The notes below the pieces were generated by a model. It was not told the DNA's origin and did not search any database. It saw only the letters and a list, made by a program, of their open reading frames with translations. Below, piece by piece: positions 53,859-61,747 of a stretch of 64,000 nt of DNA. Source of the stretch: Mesorhizobium sp. LMG 17147 (GTDB taxonomy: Bacteria; Pseudomonadota; Alphaproteobacteria; Rhizobiales; Rhizobiaceae); contig NZ_JANCTC010000001.1 of the NCBI RefSeq assembly GCF_024297145.1, positions 1 to 64,000 on the forward strand. Direction: 5' to 3'. The position numbers were made by a program, and so were the translations under genes. Within the stretch, counting starts at the first letter, position 1. Every line of letters begins with the position of its first letter.

Positions 53859-54857
53859 TTACTCGATCTGCTCGAACGTGCATTGCCGGGGCTCCTTGTC
53901 CGGCCGCCAGCGCAACAGCTTTGTCCCGTGCCGGAACCGGTCCCCTGTCACATGGTCGAACCGAACCTCGACCACCAGTTCAGGCTTTATCGGTTCCCAT
54001 TGTCCGCTCCGCTCCGTGCTCCAGCGGCTTGGTCCGCCCGGCGCCTTGCCGGTGAAACCCGGTTTGGCCCGCAGTTTTTCCAGCCGTCTGGTCAATGCTG
54101 CCCTGTCGTCCTTGCCGATGGTCGAGGTGAACCCGACATGGTCCAGCCTGCCTTCGTTATTGTAGAGGCCAAGCAGCAGGGATCCGACTTCGTTGCTGCC
54201 GGCGAGATAGCGAAAGCCGCCGACCACGCAATCCGCAGTGCGCAGTCGCTTGACCTTGGCCATGGCGCGCTCGCCGGGCCGGTATGGCCCGGCGATCAGT
54301 TTGGCAACAACACCGTCGGTGGAGCCGTGGCCGGCGCCCTGCAGCCAGCGCTCGGCGGTGGCGGCGTCGTGCGTATATTTGGACAGGTGCAGTTCGGGCC
54401 GTGCCGCCGTCGCGACAAAGGCCTCAATCGCCTGCCTCCTGGTGGTGAGAGGCTCTTCGATGATGATCCTGCCGCCGGGTTCGGCCAGCATATCGAACAG
54501 GACCAGCATGGCAGGCGTCTCGAGGCTTAACTTGCGGATCCTGCTTTCGGCGGGATGAAGGCGCATTTGCAGGGCCTCGAACGAGGACGATCCGTCGACC
54601 TCGATGACAATCTCGCCATCGGCAACAAACTGTCGCGAGCTCACATCGCGCAGCACCGCGACCAGTTCGGGAAAATAGCGGCCAAGCGGCCTGCCGGATT
54701 TTGCACGCAGGTCGACCGCATCGTCGCCCTTGAACGCGAGGCAGCGAAACCCGTCCCATTTCGGCTCGTATTGCCAAAGCCCGTCGCCGCCAGGAATTGC
54801 ATCGGCGGCTTTGGCTTCCATTGGACGAAGGTCGAGCGGCAACGGAAATGCGGTCAT
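53859..54857 (-). CDS. Stand-alone ATP-dependent DNA ligase (LigC type)
   Basis: A 332-residue ligase with the nucleotidyltransferase motif I EPKWDGF (adenylated Lys33), downstream motifs FVADGEIVI and DGVVAKL, and the C-terminal OB-fold (SRWSTERSGQWEPIKPELVVEVRFDHVTGDRFRHGTKLLRWRPDKEP). It lacks the polymerase and nuclease domains of LigD, so it belongs to the short LigC-like ligases used in repair of single-strand or ku-dependent breaks in rhizobia. No ku or ligD gene is in the window. It follows a small membrane-protein gene by 30 bp and probably shares its stress promoter. Confidence 0.9.
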   Translation of the reverse strand: MTAFPLPLDLRPMEAKAADAIPGGDGLWQYEPKWDGFRCLAFKGDDAVDLRAKSGRPLGRYFPELVAVLRDVSSRQFVADGEIVIEVDGSSSFEALQMRLHPAESRIRKLSLETPAMLVLFDMLAEPGGRIIIEEPLTTRRQAIEAFVATAARPELHLSKYTHDAATAERWLQGAGHGSTDGVVAKLIAGPYRPGERAMAKVKRLRTADCVVGGFRYLAGSNEVGSLLLGLYNNEGRLDHVGFTSTIGKDDRAALTRRLEKLRAKPGFTGKAPGGPSRWSTERSGQWEPIKPELVVEVRFDHVTGDRFRHGTKLLRWRPDKEPRQCTFEQIE

Positions 54858-54887
54858 GGCTGGTCCGCGCCGCCGCTACGGCATTCG

Positions 54888-55055
54888 CTAGCGCCGTCGG
54901 CCATTCCTCTGTGCCCCGCTTTGCCGCCTCGGCGCCTTGCGGCCGGCTTGGTCGGCCGAAGGCGACAGCGGATCGACCTCGCCGGATCCACCGATCTCCT
55001 TGGTGATGCGATAGGCCAGATAAGCGACGGCTCCAGCAAGCAGCAAGCGGACCAT
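54888..55055 (-). CDS. Small membrane protein co-transcribed with the ligase
   Basis: A 55-residue protein: MVRLLLAGAVAYLAYRITKE gives one N-terminal helix, followed by an acidic spot (GSGEVDPLSP) and a strongly basic tail (RKAPRRQSGAQRNGRRR). I do not know a family. It lies 30 bp before the ligase gene on the same strand and behind an EcfG-like promoter. Basic-tailed small membrane proteins may bind DNA or RNA at the membrane, but this is speculation. Confidence 0.5.
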   Translation of the reverse strand: MVRLLLAGAVAYLAYRITKEIGGSGEVDPLSPSADQAGRKAPRRQSGAQRNGRRR

Positions 55056-55087
55056 GACTGCAAATCCTTCGTTGGCGTGAACCCACC

Positions 55088-55113
55088 AACCCGCAGGCCG
55101 GAGGTTTTGTTCC
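55088..55113 (-). promoter_or_regulatory. EcfG-type promoter for the small protein-ligase operon
   Basis: On the minus strand GGAAC (55,113-55,109), 17-nt spacer, GGTT (55,091-55,088), 33 bp before the small gene's ATG at 55,055. Spacing of 17 is within the accepted range. Confidence 0.58.
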
Positions 55114-55200
55114 GCCGCTGCCCATCGCCGGGGTGAATCGTCGGCGGCGCAACCAAAATCCAGGCGCATCGTTTGTTGCTATCGACGAAAAGAATTTGCG

Positions 55201-55275
55201 ATGAAGACGCTCTTGCCCTTGTTCGTTTTGACCATGGCGCTATTCCTGGCCAGCAGCGCCTGGCCCGACGGGTGA
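55201..55275 (+). CDS. 24-codon small ORF coupled to the MgtC-like gene
   Basis: Starts ATG AAG ACG at 55,201 and reads MKTLLPLFVLTMALFLASSA, then WPDG, to a TGA at 55,273-55,275. The product is a short hydrophobic peptide like a signal peptide or single membrane helix. Its TGA overlaps a GTG at 55,272 (GTGA) that is in frame with the MgtC-like protein, so translation may couple. The ribosome site (GAAAAG) is weak. mgtC operons in enterobacteria also have small leader ORFs, but with a different sequence. Confidence 0.45.
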   Translation: MKTLLPLFVLTMALFLASSAWPDG

Positions 55276-55985
55276 CCGCGATGCTCCTCGTTGTTCCGGT
55301 TTGGCAGGACATCGCAGCACGACTACTTCTGACCGCGCTCGCCGGCCTGTTGATAGGCCTCAACCGGGAAGCGCGCGGGCACGCGGCGGGGCTACGCACC
55401 ACCGTGCTGGTCGGGTTGGCGGCCGCCATCGCAATGGTCCAGGCCAGCATTCTGCTGGGAACCGTTGGCAAGCACCCGGATTCGTTTGCATCGATGGACG
55501 TCTTGCGCTTTCCGCTGGGCGTGCTGACCGGCGTCGGCTTTATCGGCGGTGGCGCCATTCTTCGCCGTGGCAGTCTTGTCAGCGGCGTCACCACGGCGGC
55601 CACCTTGTGGGTGATGACGGCGATCGGATTGGCTTTCGGTGGTGGCCAATACGGCTTGGGCGCGGCCGGCACCGCACTGACGCTGGCCACCTTGCTCGTC
55701 CTGAAATGGGTGGATCTTCGAATTTCGCGCGAACACCACGCCCAGTTGGCAGTGACCTGGAAGGCCGCAGCCCGACAGGAACTCGATACGATGATCGGGC
55801 CGCTTGGCTACCGGGCACGCCTCGTCGCGATAGAGAGGCGCCCGGATATCAAAGACCCTGTTTTCTCGTTCGAGATCAGTTGGAGACGGCCGGACACTGG
55901 CGCACCGCCAATAGATCTGCTGGAATCGGTGGGCGAGCATTGCGAGATCCAGAAGTTTGATCTCCTCAGCGAACCTGCCCGCTAG
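55272..55985 (+). CDS. MgtC/SapB family membrane protein
   Basis: An inner-membrane protein of 237 residues from the GTG at 55,272 (234 from the ATG at 55,281). Four to five N-terminal helices carry the MgtC signature ALAGLLIGLNREARGHAAGLRTTVLVGLAAA and FPLGVLTGVGFIGGGAILRRGSLVSGVTTAATLWVMTAIGLAFGGG. The C-terminal soluble part (about 155-237) resembles the ACT-like tail of longer MgtC proteins. MgtC is tied to low-Mg survival and intracellular persistence in pathogens. The transport role is unproven; the SapB group is broader. Confidence 0.88.
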   Translation: MTAMLLVVPVWQDIAARLLLTALAGLLIGLNREARGHAAGLRTTVLVGLAAAIAMVQASILLGTVGKHPDSFASMDVLRFPLGVLTGVGFIGGGAILRRGSLVSGVTTAATLWVMTAIGLAFGGGQYGLGAAGTALTLATLLVLKWVDLRISREHHAQLAVTWKAAARQELDTMIGPLGYRARLVAIERRPDIKDPVFSFEISWRRPDTGAPPIDLLESVGEHCEIQKFDLLSEPAR

Positions 55986-56088
55986 CTGGCGGCTTGCAAC
56001 GATCGCGGCCTGAATCAGGCCATAGCTTCTCCACACCCCTTTCGATACCTATCTGTCGAGGCAGGACTCAAGGAGCAAGCAAAAGACC

Positions 56089-57351
56089 GTGGCACAGCGA
56101 TCGGGAAGTGCTGATCTCCCACTTCACGGCGGGCGCGTACCGAAATGGCTCGGCGACCGCATGACGCGGCTTGGCGCGGTCATGTGCGAGGCGATCATCC
56201 ACCATTACGGCCGCGATGAATTGCTGCGCCGGCTGGCACATCCGTTCTGGTTCCAGTCTTTTGGCGCCGTGATGGGGATGGACTGGCATTCCTCCGGCAT
56301 CACCACCAGCGTCGTCGGAGCGTTGAAGCGCGGGCTGTCGCCGCTTTCCGGCGAACTCGGCATCCACGTTTGCGGCGGCCGCGGCGCGCATTCGCGCAAG
56401 ACCCCGCATGAGCTCGCCCTGATCGGCGAGCGTGTCGGCCTCGACGGGCAAGGCCTCGCGACTGCCAGCCGGCTTGTCGCCAAGGTGGACAGCGCCGCGG
56501 TCCAGGACGGTTTCGATCTCTATCTGCACGGCTTTATCGTCACCGACGACGGCAAGTGGGTGGTGGTGCAGCAAGGCATGAACGGCGACAGCAAGGTGGC
56601 GCGCCGCTATCACTGGCTGTCCGAGGGCCTGAAGAGCTTTGTCGACCAGCCGCATGCTGCCATCGAGGGCGCCAATCAGGGCGAGATCGTCAACCTGACC
56701 GACCGCCGCGCCGAAGCGTCGCGCCAGGGACAACTGGACCTTCTGCACGGCCTTGGACCGGATCGCATCGTGAGGGAACTTGCCGCTTTGGAGCGGGGTT
56801 CGGCGCCAGCGCCGGAGCCGGCGCAAAAGCTGTTGCCGCATCTGGTCATGCCGGCGCACCACGATGTGCGCGAAAGCGATGTCGTCATGCGCCGCCTGCA
56901 CGGCAACATCGCCGCGGCGGCCGAGCGCGGCCCGACGGATTTCGCCGAGCTTCTCCTGGTGCCCAATGTCGGCGCGCGCACGGTGCGGGCGCTGGCGTTG
57001 GTCGCCGAAGTCGTGCATGGCGCGCCGTGCCGTTTTTCCGATCCAGGACGCTTCTCGCTGGCGCATGGCGGCAAGGACAGGCACCCGTTCCCTGTGCCGC
57101 TGAAAGTCTATGACGAGACGATCGGCGTGCTGAAGTCGGCTGTCCACAAGGCCAGGCTCGGCCGTGACGAAGAGATCGGCGCCTTGCGGCGGCTGGACGA
57201 CCAGTCGCGGCAGGTCGAGCGCTATGTCACCGGCCCAAGCCTGAAGGAAATCGTCGCCGGGGAGTTCGAGCAATCGCATCTGCTCGGCGGCCGCAGCGTC
57301 TTCGGTTGGGAGGGTGTACCCGAAACGGCCGCAGTCAAATCAACGAAGTGA
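56089..57351 (+). CDS. DUF763 domain protein
   Basis: A 420-residue protein matching the DUF763 family over nearly its full length: SADLPLHGGRVPKWLGDRM, MGMDWHSSGITTSVVGALKRGL, GIHVCGGRGAHSRKTPHEL, VDSAAVQDGFDLYLHGFIV, and GDSKVARRYHWLSE. It has no signal peptide or membrane helix. DUF763 is found in both bacteria and archaea with no assigned function; conserved His, Cys, Glu and Asp residues suggest an enzyme or nucleic-acid-processing role. The GTG start at 56,089 follows AAGGAG. It stands alone, converging on the PPC gene. Confidence 0.85.
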   Translation: MAQRSGSADLPLHGGRVPKWLGDRMTRLGAVMCEAIIHHYGRDELLRRLAHPFWFQSFGAVMGMDWHSSGITTSVVGALKRGLSPLSGELGIHVCGGRGAHSRKTPHELALIGERVGLDGQGLATASRLVAKVDSAAVQDGFDLYLHGFIVTDDGKWVVVQQGMNGDSKVARRYHWLSEGLKSFVDQPHAAIEGANQGEIVNLTDRRAEASRQGQLDLLHGLGPDRIVRELAALERGSAPAPEPAQKLLPHLVMPAHHDVRESDVVMRRLHGNIAAAAERGPTDFAELLLVPNVGARTVRALALVAEVVHGAPCRFSDPGRFSLAHGGKDRHPFPVPLKVYDETIGVLKSAVHKARLGRDEEIGALRRLDDQSRQVERYVTGPSLKEIVAGEFEQSHLLGGRSVFGWEGVPETAAVKSTK

Positions 57352-57361
57352 TCGGCTCGGA

Positions 57362-57805
57362 TCAAGGCTCCAGGTCGATCAGGGCGACGCCGAGTTCGGG
57401 ATGATGCCTGCGGCGCAGATGGCCAGGCGTCTCCACCAATGTGACCTCGAGCGTCGGCCGCACGATTCCGTCCAGCAGATGACCACCCCTCGTGGTGCCG
57501 TCACTCAATCCAAGGACTGCGTGGACGTGCAGGCTGGGCCTGCCGTCGTCGCCGATGGCAACATCGCCGATCGCGCTCAGCACCTCGCACTGTTCCTGGA
57601 TGGGGATTTTCCGGTAGGTCCTTTCTCCAGGGTCGAACCAGCCGACGGTTGCCCTTTCGAAAGCGCCGAGCGCAGTCAGCGACGCGCCGCCGACGCCACG
57701 CTCGACCGCAAACGACGTCAGTTGCGCAAACGCCTCTTCGCCGGGATCAAGCACAACCACAAACGTTCTCTGCCCGGCGCTTTCGGCAACAAGTTGTGAT
57801 TTCAT
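57362..57805 (-). CDS. PPC/DUF296 domain DNA-binding protein
   Basis: A 147-residue protein consisting of one PCC (plant and prokaryote conserved, DUF296) domain: TFVVVLDPGEEAFAQLTSFAVERGVGGASLTALGAFERATVGWF, PSLHVHAVLGLSDGTTRGGHLLDGIVRPTLEVTLVET. The His pair in LHVHA and the GGHL motif resemble the metal-binding trimeric PPC proteins. In plants the domain acts with AT-hooks; the bacterial role is open. It lies 24 bp after a small membrane-protein gene and is the last gene of a minus-strand run. Confidence 0.85.
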   Translation of the reverse strand: MKSQLVAESAGQRTFVVVLDPGEEAFAQLTSFAVERGVGGASLTALGAFERATVGWFDPGERTYRKIPIQEQCEVLSAIGDVAIGDDGRPSLHVHAVLGLSDGTTRGGHLLDGIVRPTLEVTLVETPGHLRRRHHPELGVALIDLEP

Positions 57806-57829
57806 GATTTCGCTCCAGCCGTCAGGAAT

Positions 57830-57982
57830 TCAAACCCACCACACCAGCAATGCCAGAAAGACGAGACCCACCAGGCCGGCGATGAAAATGATCCGGCGCG
57901 CCCGCGTCCGCAGGATGATCTCGCCCTGCCGCGCCTGCTCCGCCGAAAAGACAGGACCATTCTTGTCCGGGTCGCTGCTCAT
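57830..57982 (-). CDS. Small single-helix membrane protein
   Basis: A 50-residue protein from the ATG at 57,982 with a GGAAAGAGA ribosome site. An N-terminal polar part (MSSDPDKNGPVFSAEQARQG) and a basic segment (RTRARR) lead to one helix (IIFIAGLVGLVFLALLVWWV) at the very C-terminus, a tail-anchored layout. It is between the HAD-ATPase fusion and the PPC gene on the same strand. I recognise no family. Confidence 0.65.
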   Translation of the reverse strand: MSSDPDKNGPVFSAEQARQGEIILRTRARRIIFIAGLVGLVFLALLVWWV

Positions 57983-58090
57983 CCATCGTCTCTTTCCGGG
58001 GCAATTATTCGGCATCGATTGGATCTGGCGCCCGATAGAACACAATTTCGTTTTGGCGGATGAGGTTCCACGGCTGGGCGCCGTTTGCAT

Positions 58091-59806
58091 CTATTCCTTT
58101 GGCGCGGTGGCGGGCGCGGTATAGCGGCGGCGCACTGCGTCCAGGATGTGGTTGCGGCTCTCCTGCGCCGAAAGTGTGCCGTCTTTCTCCGCCTCCGCGG
58201 TCTCGCGCGCCAGTTCCTTGTCCCTGATCTGGTGGCGAAACCATTCGGAATAATCGCCGGCGCGCAGATGATGTTCCCAGGTCCTGTCGTCGATGCCCTC
58301 GGCGATCTGGGCGAAAATCATCAGATTATGGGCGCGGAGGTTCATTGCATTGTCGGGGCCGCGGAAATAGAAGCTGCCCTTCTCGTCGAGCTGGCCCTCG
58401 GCATATTTGCGGCTGTGGCGCTTGAGCGACTGCCGCGGCTCGATCGGCTCGACAATGGCAGGTTTCTTGTGCGCCTGCGGCCGCCAGAACAGCACGCGCT
58501 GGTCTTTTGGAGAGCTCAGATCCTTGTCCTTTGGCGGTTCGGTGCCGGTCTCGCGGCAGAACGTCTTGATGACCTTTTTTGCCTTGGGGCCGAGTGCGAT
58601 GACGGCGGTGACCAGCCGCAATGCATCGGTTGAGATCGCGTCCGGATGAACCGTGATCAGGATCGTGCCGGGCAATTCCATCGCCAGCACCATTGGGGTA
58701 TCGTCGCGCCGCTTCGGCAGGAGGTGATGCGCCTCGTCGATGATCAGCCAGTGCGGTCGTGCCGTACGGAAACGAAGACTGCCGAGGCCCGGCAGCAGGT
58801 CGGCAAAGAAGTCTGGCCGCTCATTGACGCGCAGCGCCAGGCCATTGACGACAAGATTGTTGTCGGGCTTCTCCAGGAGATCGAGCAATTGCGTTTTCGT
58901 CGGCGCGTTCGAGCCGTCGCCCAGCCGGACCGCGCCTTCGAGGCCATCGTAGTCGCCTTCCGGATCGAAGATGCAGAACTGGAACTTTCTCTCGACGAAG
59001 CGCTCCGTCAGTGCGGTCGCCAGGGTCGATTTGCCGATGCCGGAGCTGCCGGCGATCAGCACCGTATCGGTTGGCGACAAATACACCTCCTTGCCGTCCT
59101 CCGAGCCAAGCACAATGCCGTCGCGGCTCGGCACAAGCTCGCGATCGCGCTCCACCACCTTGGCGATCAGTTCCTCGACGCCTTTTCCGCGCGCGCCGCG
59201 TGTCACGAGATCCGCCGTTTCCTTGACCGCCGGCAGTGCGTTGTCGACGGCGACGCTGAAGCCGCAGGCGCGCAGGAAGGCGTGGTCGTTTTCGGCATCG
59301 CCGACACCGACGACGTTGTGCGGCGACAATCTGAGGTCCTGAAGCGCGGCTGTCAGGCCGGTCGCCTTGTTGATGCCGCTGGGCAGGATCATCACCGCGC
59401 CCTTGTTGAAGATGATTTCCAGCTCCATCCCCAATTTCTTGATCACCTCGAGCGCGGTAGCCTGATGCGGTTCCCAGGTTGCGACGATCGAGCGTCCGAC
59501 CGAAAGCGGTTTGACACCGCGTTTCCTGAGTTTGGCGATGAGCTCGGGGGCGGGCGGCGGAGATATCGTCCGCTCCTCCTCGCTGGCCGGCGTGTAGATC
59601 AACGCGCCGTTTTCGGCGACGACCTTGTCGAAGATCGCGACTTCGGGAAAGACGCGTTTGAGGTCGGGCAGCTCGCGCCCGGTGACGAGAATGAGTTTGC
59701 GGCCGCTCTTCTTGAAGCGTTCAAGCGCCGCAAGCGTCTTCTCGGCAACGACGCCTTCATGCGCCAGCGTGCCGTCATAGTCAGTGGCCAGGGCAATGAA
59801 ATACAT
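58091..59806 (-). CDS. HAD phosphatase fused to a HerA/FtsK-like ATPase
   Basis: A 571-residue two-domain protein. Residues 1-230 are a HAD-IIB/Cof-type phosphatase: DYDGT (9-13), VTGRE (motif II), NKATG with the motif III Lys near 147, and GDAEND (169-174, motif IV). Residues 240-450 carry a P-loop ATPase: Walker A GSSGIGKST (253-261) and Walker B WLIIDEAHH (353-361), in the style of HerA/DUF87 ATPases. The remaining about 120 residues are helical and charged. No signal or membrane segment. The start is 4 bp after an SDR gene. Fusion of a sugar-phosphatase-like HAD with a HerA-like ATPase is unusual; role unknown. Confidence 0.85.
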   Translation of the reverse strand: MYFIALATDYDGTLAHEGVVAEKTLAALERFKKSGRKLILVTGRELPDLKRVFPEVAIFDKVVAENGALIYTPASEEERTISPPPAPELIAKLRKRGVKPLSVGRSIVATWEPHQATALEVIKKLGMELEIIFNKGAVMILPSGINKATGLTAALQDLRLSPHNVVGVGDAENDHAFLRACGFSVAVDNALPAVKETADLVTRGARGKGVEELIAKVVERDRELVPSRDGIVLGSEDGKEVYLSPTDTVLIAGSSGIGKSTLATALTERFVERKFQFCIFDPEGDYDGLEGAVRLGDGSNAPTKTQLLDLLEKPDNNLVVNGLALRVNERPDFFADLLPGLGSLRFRTARPHWLIIDEAHHLLPKRRDDTPMVLAMELPGTILITVHPDAISTDALRLVTAVIALGPKAKKVIKTFCRETGTEPPKDKDLSSPKDQRVLFWRPQAHKKPAIVEPIEPRQSLKRHSRKYAEGQLDEKGSFYFRGPDNAMNLRAHNLMIFAQIAEGIDDRTWEHHLRAGDYSEWFRHQIRDKELARETAEAEKDGTLSAQESRNHILDAVRRRYTAPATAPKE

Positions 59807-59810
59807 GCCG

Positions 59811-60782
59811 TCAGTAGCCGCCCACGATCGGCAATATCTCGCCGGTGATATAGCTCGAGCAATGTGGCGAGGCGAGGAACACGTAGGCCGGCGCGATCTC
59901 CTCCGGCTGGGCCGGGCGTTTCATCGGCGTATCGGCGCCAAATTTCGAAACATCGCCGGCTTCCTTGTCCGAGGGGTTGAGCGGCGTCCAAACCGGGCCT
60001 GGCGCCACGGCGTTGACCCTTATGCCCTTGTCGACAAGGTTGCCTGAGAGCGCGCGGGTGAAGGCATGAATTCCGCCCTTGGTCATGGAGTAGTCGACCA
60101 GTTGCTTCGAGCCCTCGATGCCGGTCACTGAACCGGTGTTGATGATCGCCGAACCGGGTTTCATGTGTGGCACGGCCTCCTGCGCCATGTGGAAATAGCC
60201 GTAGAGGTTGGTCTTCAGCGTCGTGTCGAAATGCTCCTCGGTCAGTTCGCTGAAATCGCTGGAGTGGATCTGGAAAGCGGCGTTGTTGACCAGCACGTCG
60301 ATGCGCCCAAACTCCTGCACGATCTCAGCCACCGCGTTGTGGCAGTGGTCGCGTTCGCTGACATCGGCCTTGATCAGGATGCAGCGCCGGCCTTCGGCTT
60401 CGACGGCCCTTTTGGTCTCTTCGGCGTCCTTGTCCTCCGAGAGATAGACGATCGCCACATCGGCGCCTTCACGCGCATAGAGCACGGCCACCGCACGGCC
60501 GATGCCTGAATCGCCGCCGGTAATGACGGCCACTTTGCCGTCGAGCTTTTTCGATCCGATATAAAATGGCGCATCATAAAGCGGCGCCGGCTCGATCGCC
60601 CATTCATGCCCCGGCTTCGGCTGGTGCTGCTCGGGGAAGGGCGGTTCGGGATATTTGCGGGCGCCGGCCTGCATAGCGCCTTTTTGCTTGCCATTGGATT
60701 TGGACTTGTCCTTCTCGTCGATACGGCGCTGGATATGCCGCTGCTTGGCGGCCTCGCCGGCGATTTCCGATTTCATCTGCAT
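59811..60782 (-). CDS. SDR oxidoreductase, YghA/stress-associated type
   Basis: A 323-residue short-chain dehydrogenase with a long N-terminal arm (about 75 residues, charged and Pro-rich, YPEPPFPEQHQPKPGHEW) that is common in the YghA/Gsp39-type stress SDRs. Catalytic parts are TGGDSGIGRAVA, NNAAFQ, Ser in NTGSVTG and YSMTKGG, with the C-terminal PGPVWTPLNPSD and SSYITGEILPIVGG. The ATG at 60,782 has GGGAG at 6-bp spacing. It precedes the HAD-ATPase gene by 4 bp, so the two are likely one operon. Confidence 0.88.
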   Translation of the reverse strand: MQMKSEIAGEAAKQRHIQRRIDEKDKSKSNGKQKGAMQAGARKYPEPPFPEQHQPKPGHEWAIEPAPLYDAPFYIGSKKLDGKVAVITGGDSGIGRAVAVLYAREGADVAIVYLSEDKDAEETKRAVEAEGRRCILIKADVSERDHCHNAVAEIVQEFGRIDVLVNNAAFQIHSSDFSELTEEHFDTTLKTNLYGYFHMAQEAVPHMKPGSAIINTGSVTGIEGSKQLVDYSMTKGGIHAFTRALSGNLVDKGIRVNAVAPGPVWTPLNPSDKEAGDVSKFGADTPMKRPAQPEEIAPAYVFLASPHCSSYITGEILPIVGGY

Positions 60783-60972
60783 GGTCATCTCCCTGACTTG
60801 AAACCCAACAACGCATGTCCGGCGAAAAGGTTTATGCCATGGCGTCATTCCTTCAGTCCGGAGCGGATCGTGCGAAGTCTGAGCCACGGCAACCCGCTGC
60901 AGTACGAACCCGCTGAAAATGCCCAGGAGATTGCGGCGTCCTCAGCGGCGCATTTGTTCGGCCCGCCCTGAA

Positions 60973-61275
60973 TCACAGATTGTTCTGCAGTGTCGCCCGA
61001 CGGCTGGCTCCAGCCGTCCTATTCATGTCGCTGCCCCTGCCATTGAGTTGCCTGGCCTCGTCCTCGGCTGCGTCTTCGAGCTTGGCGACGAGCAGATCCT
61101 TGAGGTCGCCAACCTCTTCCTCGATGTCTTCGATGGGTACCCCGGCGTTGGCCGCCTCTTGCTTGCATTCCCTGGCGAGGATTTCCGCCTCCTTTTCAAG
61201 CCTGATCGGAGGCGGCGGCACATGAACGTTTTCGTGAATCCAGTCCTGCAAGAATTCTATCGCATTAGCACTCAT
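60973..61275 (-). CDS. DUF768 protein
   Basis: A 100-residue protein starting MSANAIEFLQDWIHENVHVP, the DUF768 hallmark (FLxxWIxxNV), followed by acidic helices (AEILARECKQEAANAGVPIEDIEEEVGDLKDLLVAKLED) and a divergent C-terminal tail. The family is largely restricted to Mesorhizobium and relatives and is present in many paralogues per genome; no function is known. The start is the ATG at 61,275. Lack of a transport or enzyme motif makes the role obscure. Confidence 0.82.
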   Translation of the reverse strand: MSANAIEFLQDWIHENVHVPPPPIRLEKEAEILARECKQEAANAGVPIEDIEEEVGDLKDLLVAKLEDAAEDEARQLNGRGSDMNRTAGASRRATLQNNL

Positions 61276-61296
61276 GGTGCTCACCTGTAGCGGCAA

Positions 61297-61484
61297 ACTG
61301 TAGTGTCATTAACGTACGTGCTGCAAAATGGATGCTTGGCAACGCCGAATTTCAAACAGCGATACTTTAACGATAGCGTGATCGCCAAAGAGCTAGAGCT
61401 TTGCAGTCAAGGGAAATCATTTGGCGTCGCAGAATGCCGCTAACCAGACATTTGGGGCGGGGGCGTAATTTGCAGCATCCCGCC
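61297..61484. other. Intergenic stretch without a clear gene
   Basis: About 190 bp with somewhat lower GC. Frames at 61,367-61,639 on the minus strand have no coding character. No repeat or terminator could be defended. Confidence 0.4.
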
Positions 61485-61664
61485 CTAAGACGCATTGCGC
61501 CGTCGCGCCGGTGTTGCGCGGTTCGGGTCGCCTGACGGCCGAACATCGTCACCTGCGGCAGATCGTGTCGGCCGCTCAGCGACACGGTCGGCGCGCATTT
61601 TGCGTTTGTGCGCCATCCAGAACGGCAAGAGCTCGGCAAGAAAACTGTATAGCGTGGTCTTCAT
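61485..61664 (-). CDS. Small basic protein, unknown function
   Basis: A 59-residue candidate from the ATG at 61,664 (GGAGC at 6-bp spacing), reading MKTTLYSFLAELLPFWMAHK and then RKMRADRVAERPTRSAAGDDV with a basic tail. The N-terminal 20 residues are amphipathic. An EcfG-like site with a 17-nt spacer lies 24 bp before the start, which is the main support. No family known to me. Confidence 0.42.
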   Translation of the reverse strand: MKTTLYSFLAELLPFWMAHKRKMRADRVAERPTRSAAGDDVRPSGDPNRATPARRRNAS

Positions 61665-61687
61665 CGGCATGCTCCGGACCGGATTAC

Positions 61688-61713
61688 AACTCGTGATCCC
61701 GCATTTCCGTTCC
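61688..61713 (-). promoter_or_regulatory. EcfG-type promoter for the 61,485 small gene
   Basis: On the minus strand GGAAC (61,713-61,709), 17-nt spacer, AGTT (61,691-61,688). A second GGAAC (61,731-61,727) precedes it without a matching -10 at the right distance. Confidence 0.5.
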
Positions 61714-61747
61714 GACAAAGAGTCGCGTTCCGACAAATCCGTCGCTT

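Noticed and set aside
60783..60830. EcfG promoter before the SDR/HAD-ATPase operon
   Set aside because: An AACG is followed at 16 nt by GTTTA on the plus strand, i.e. the -35 would differ from GGAAC at two positions. Too weak to claim.
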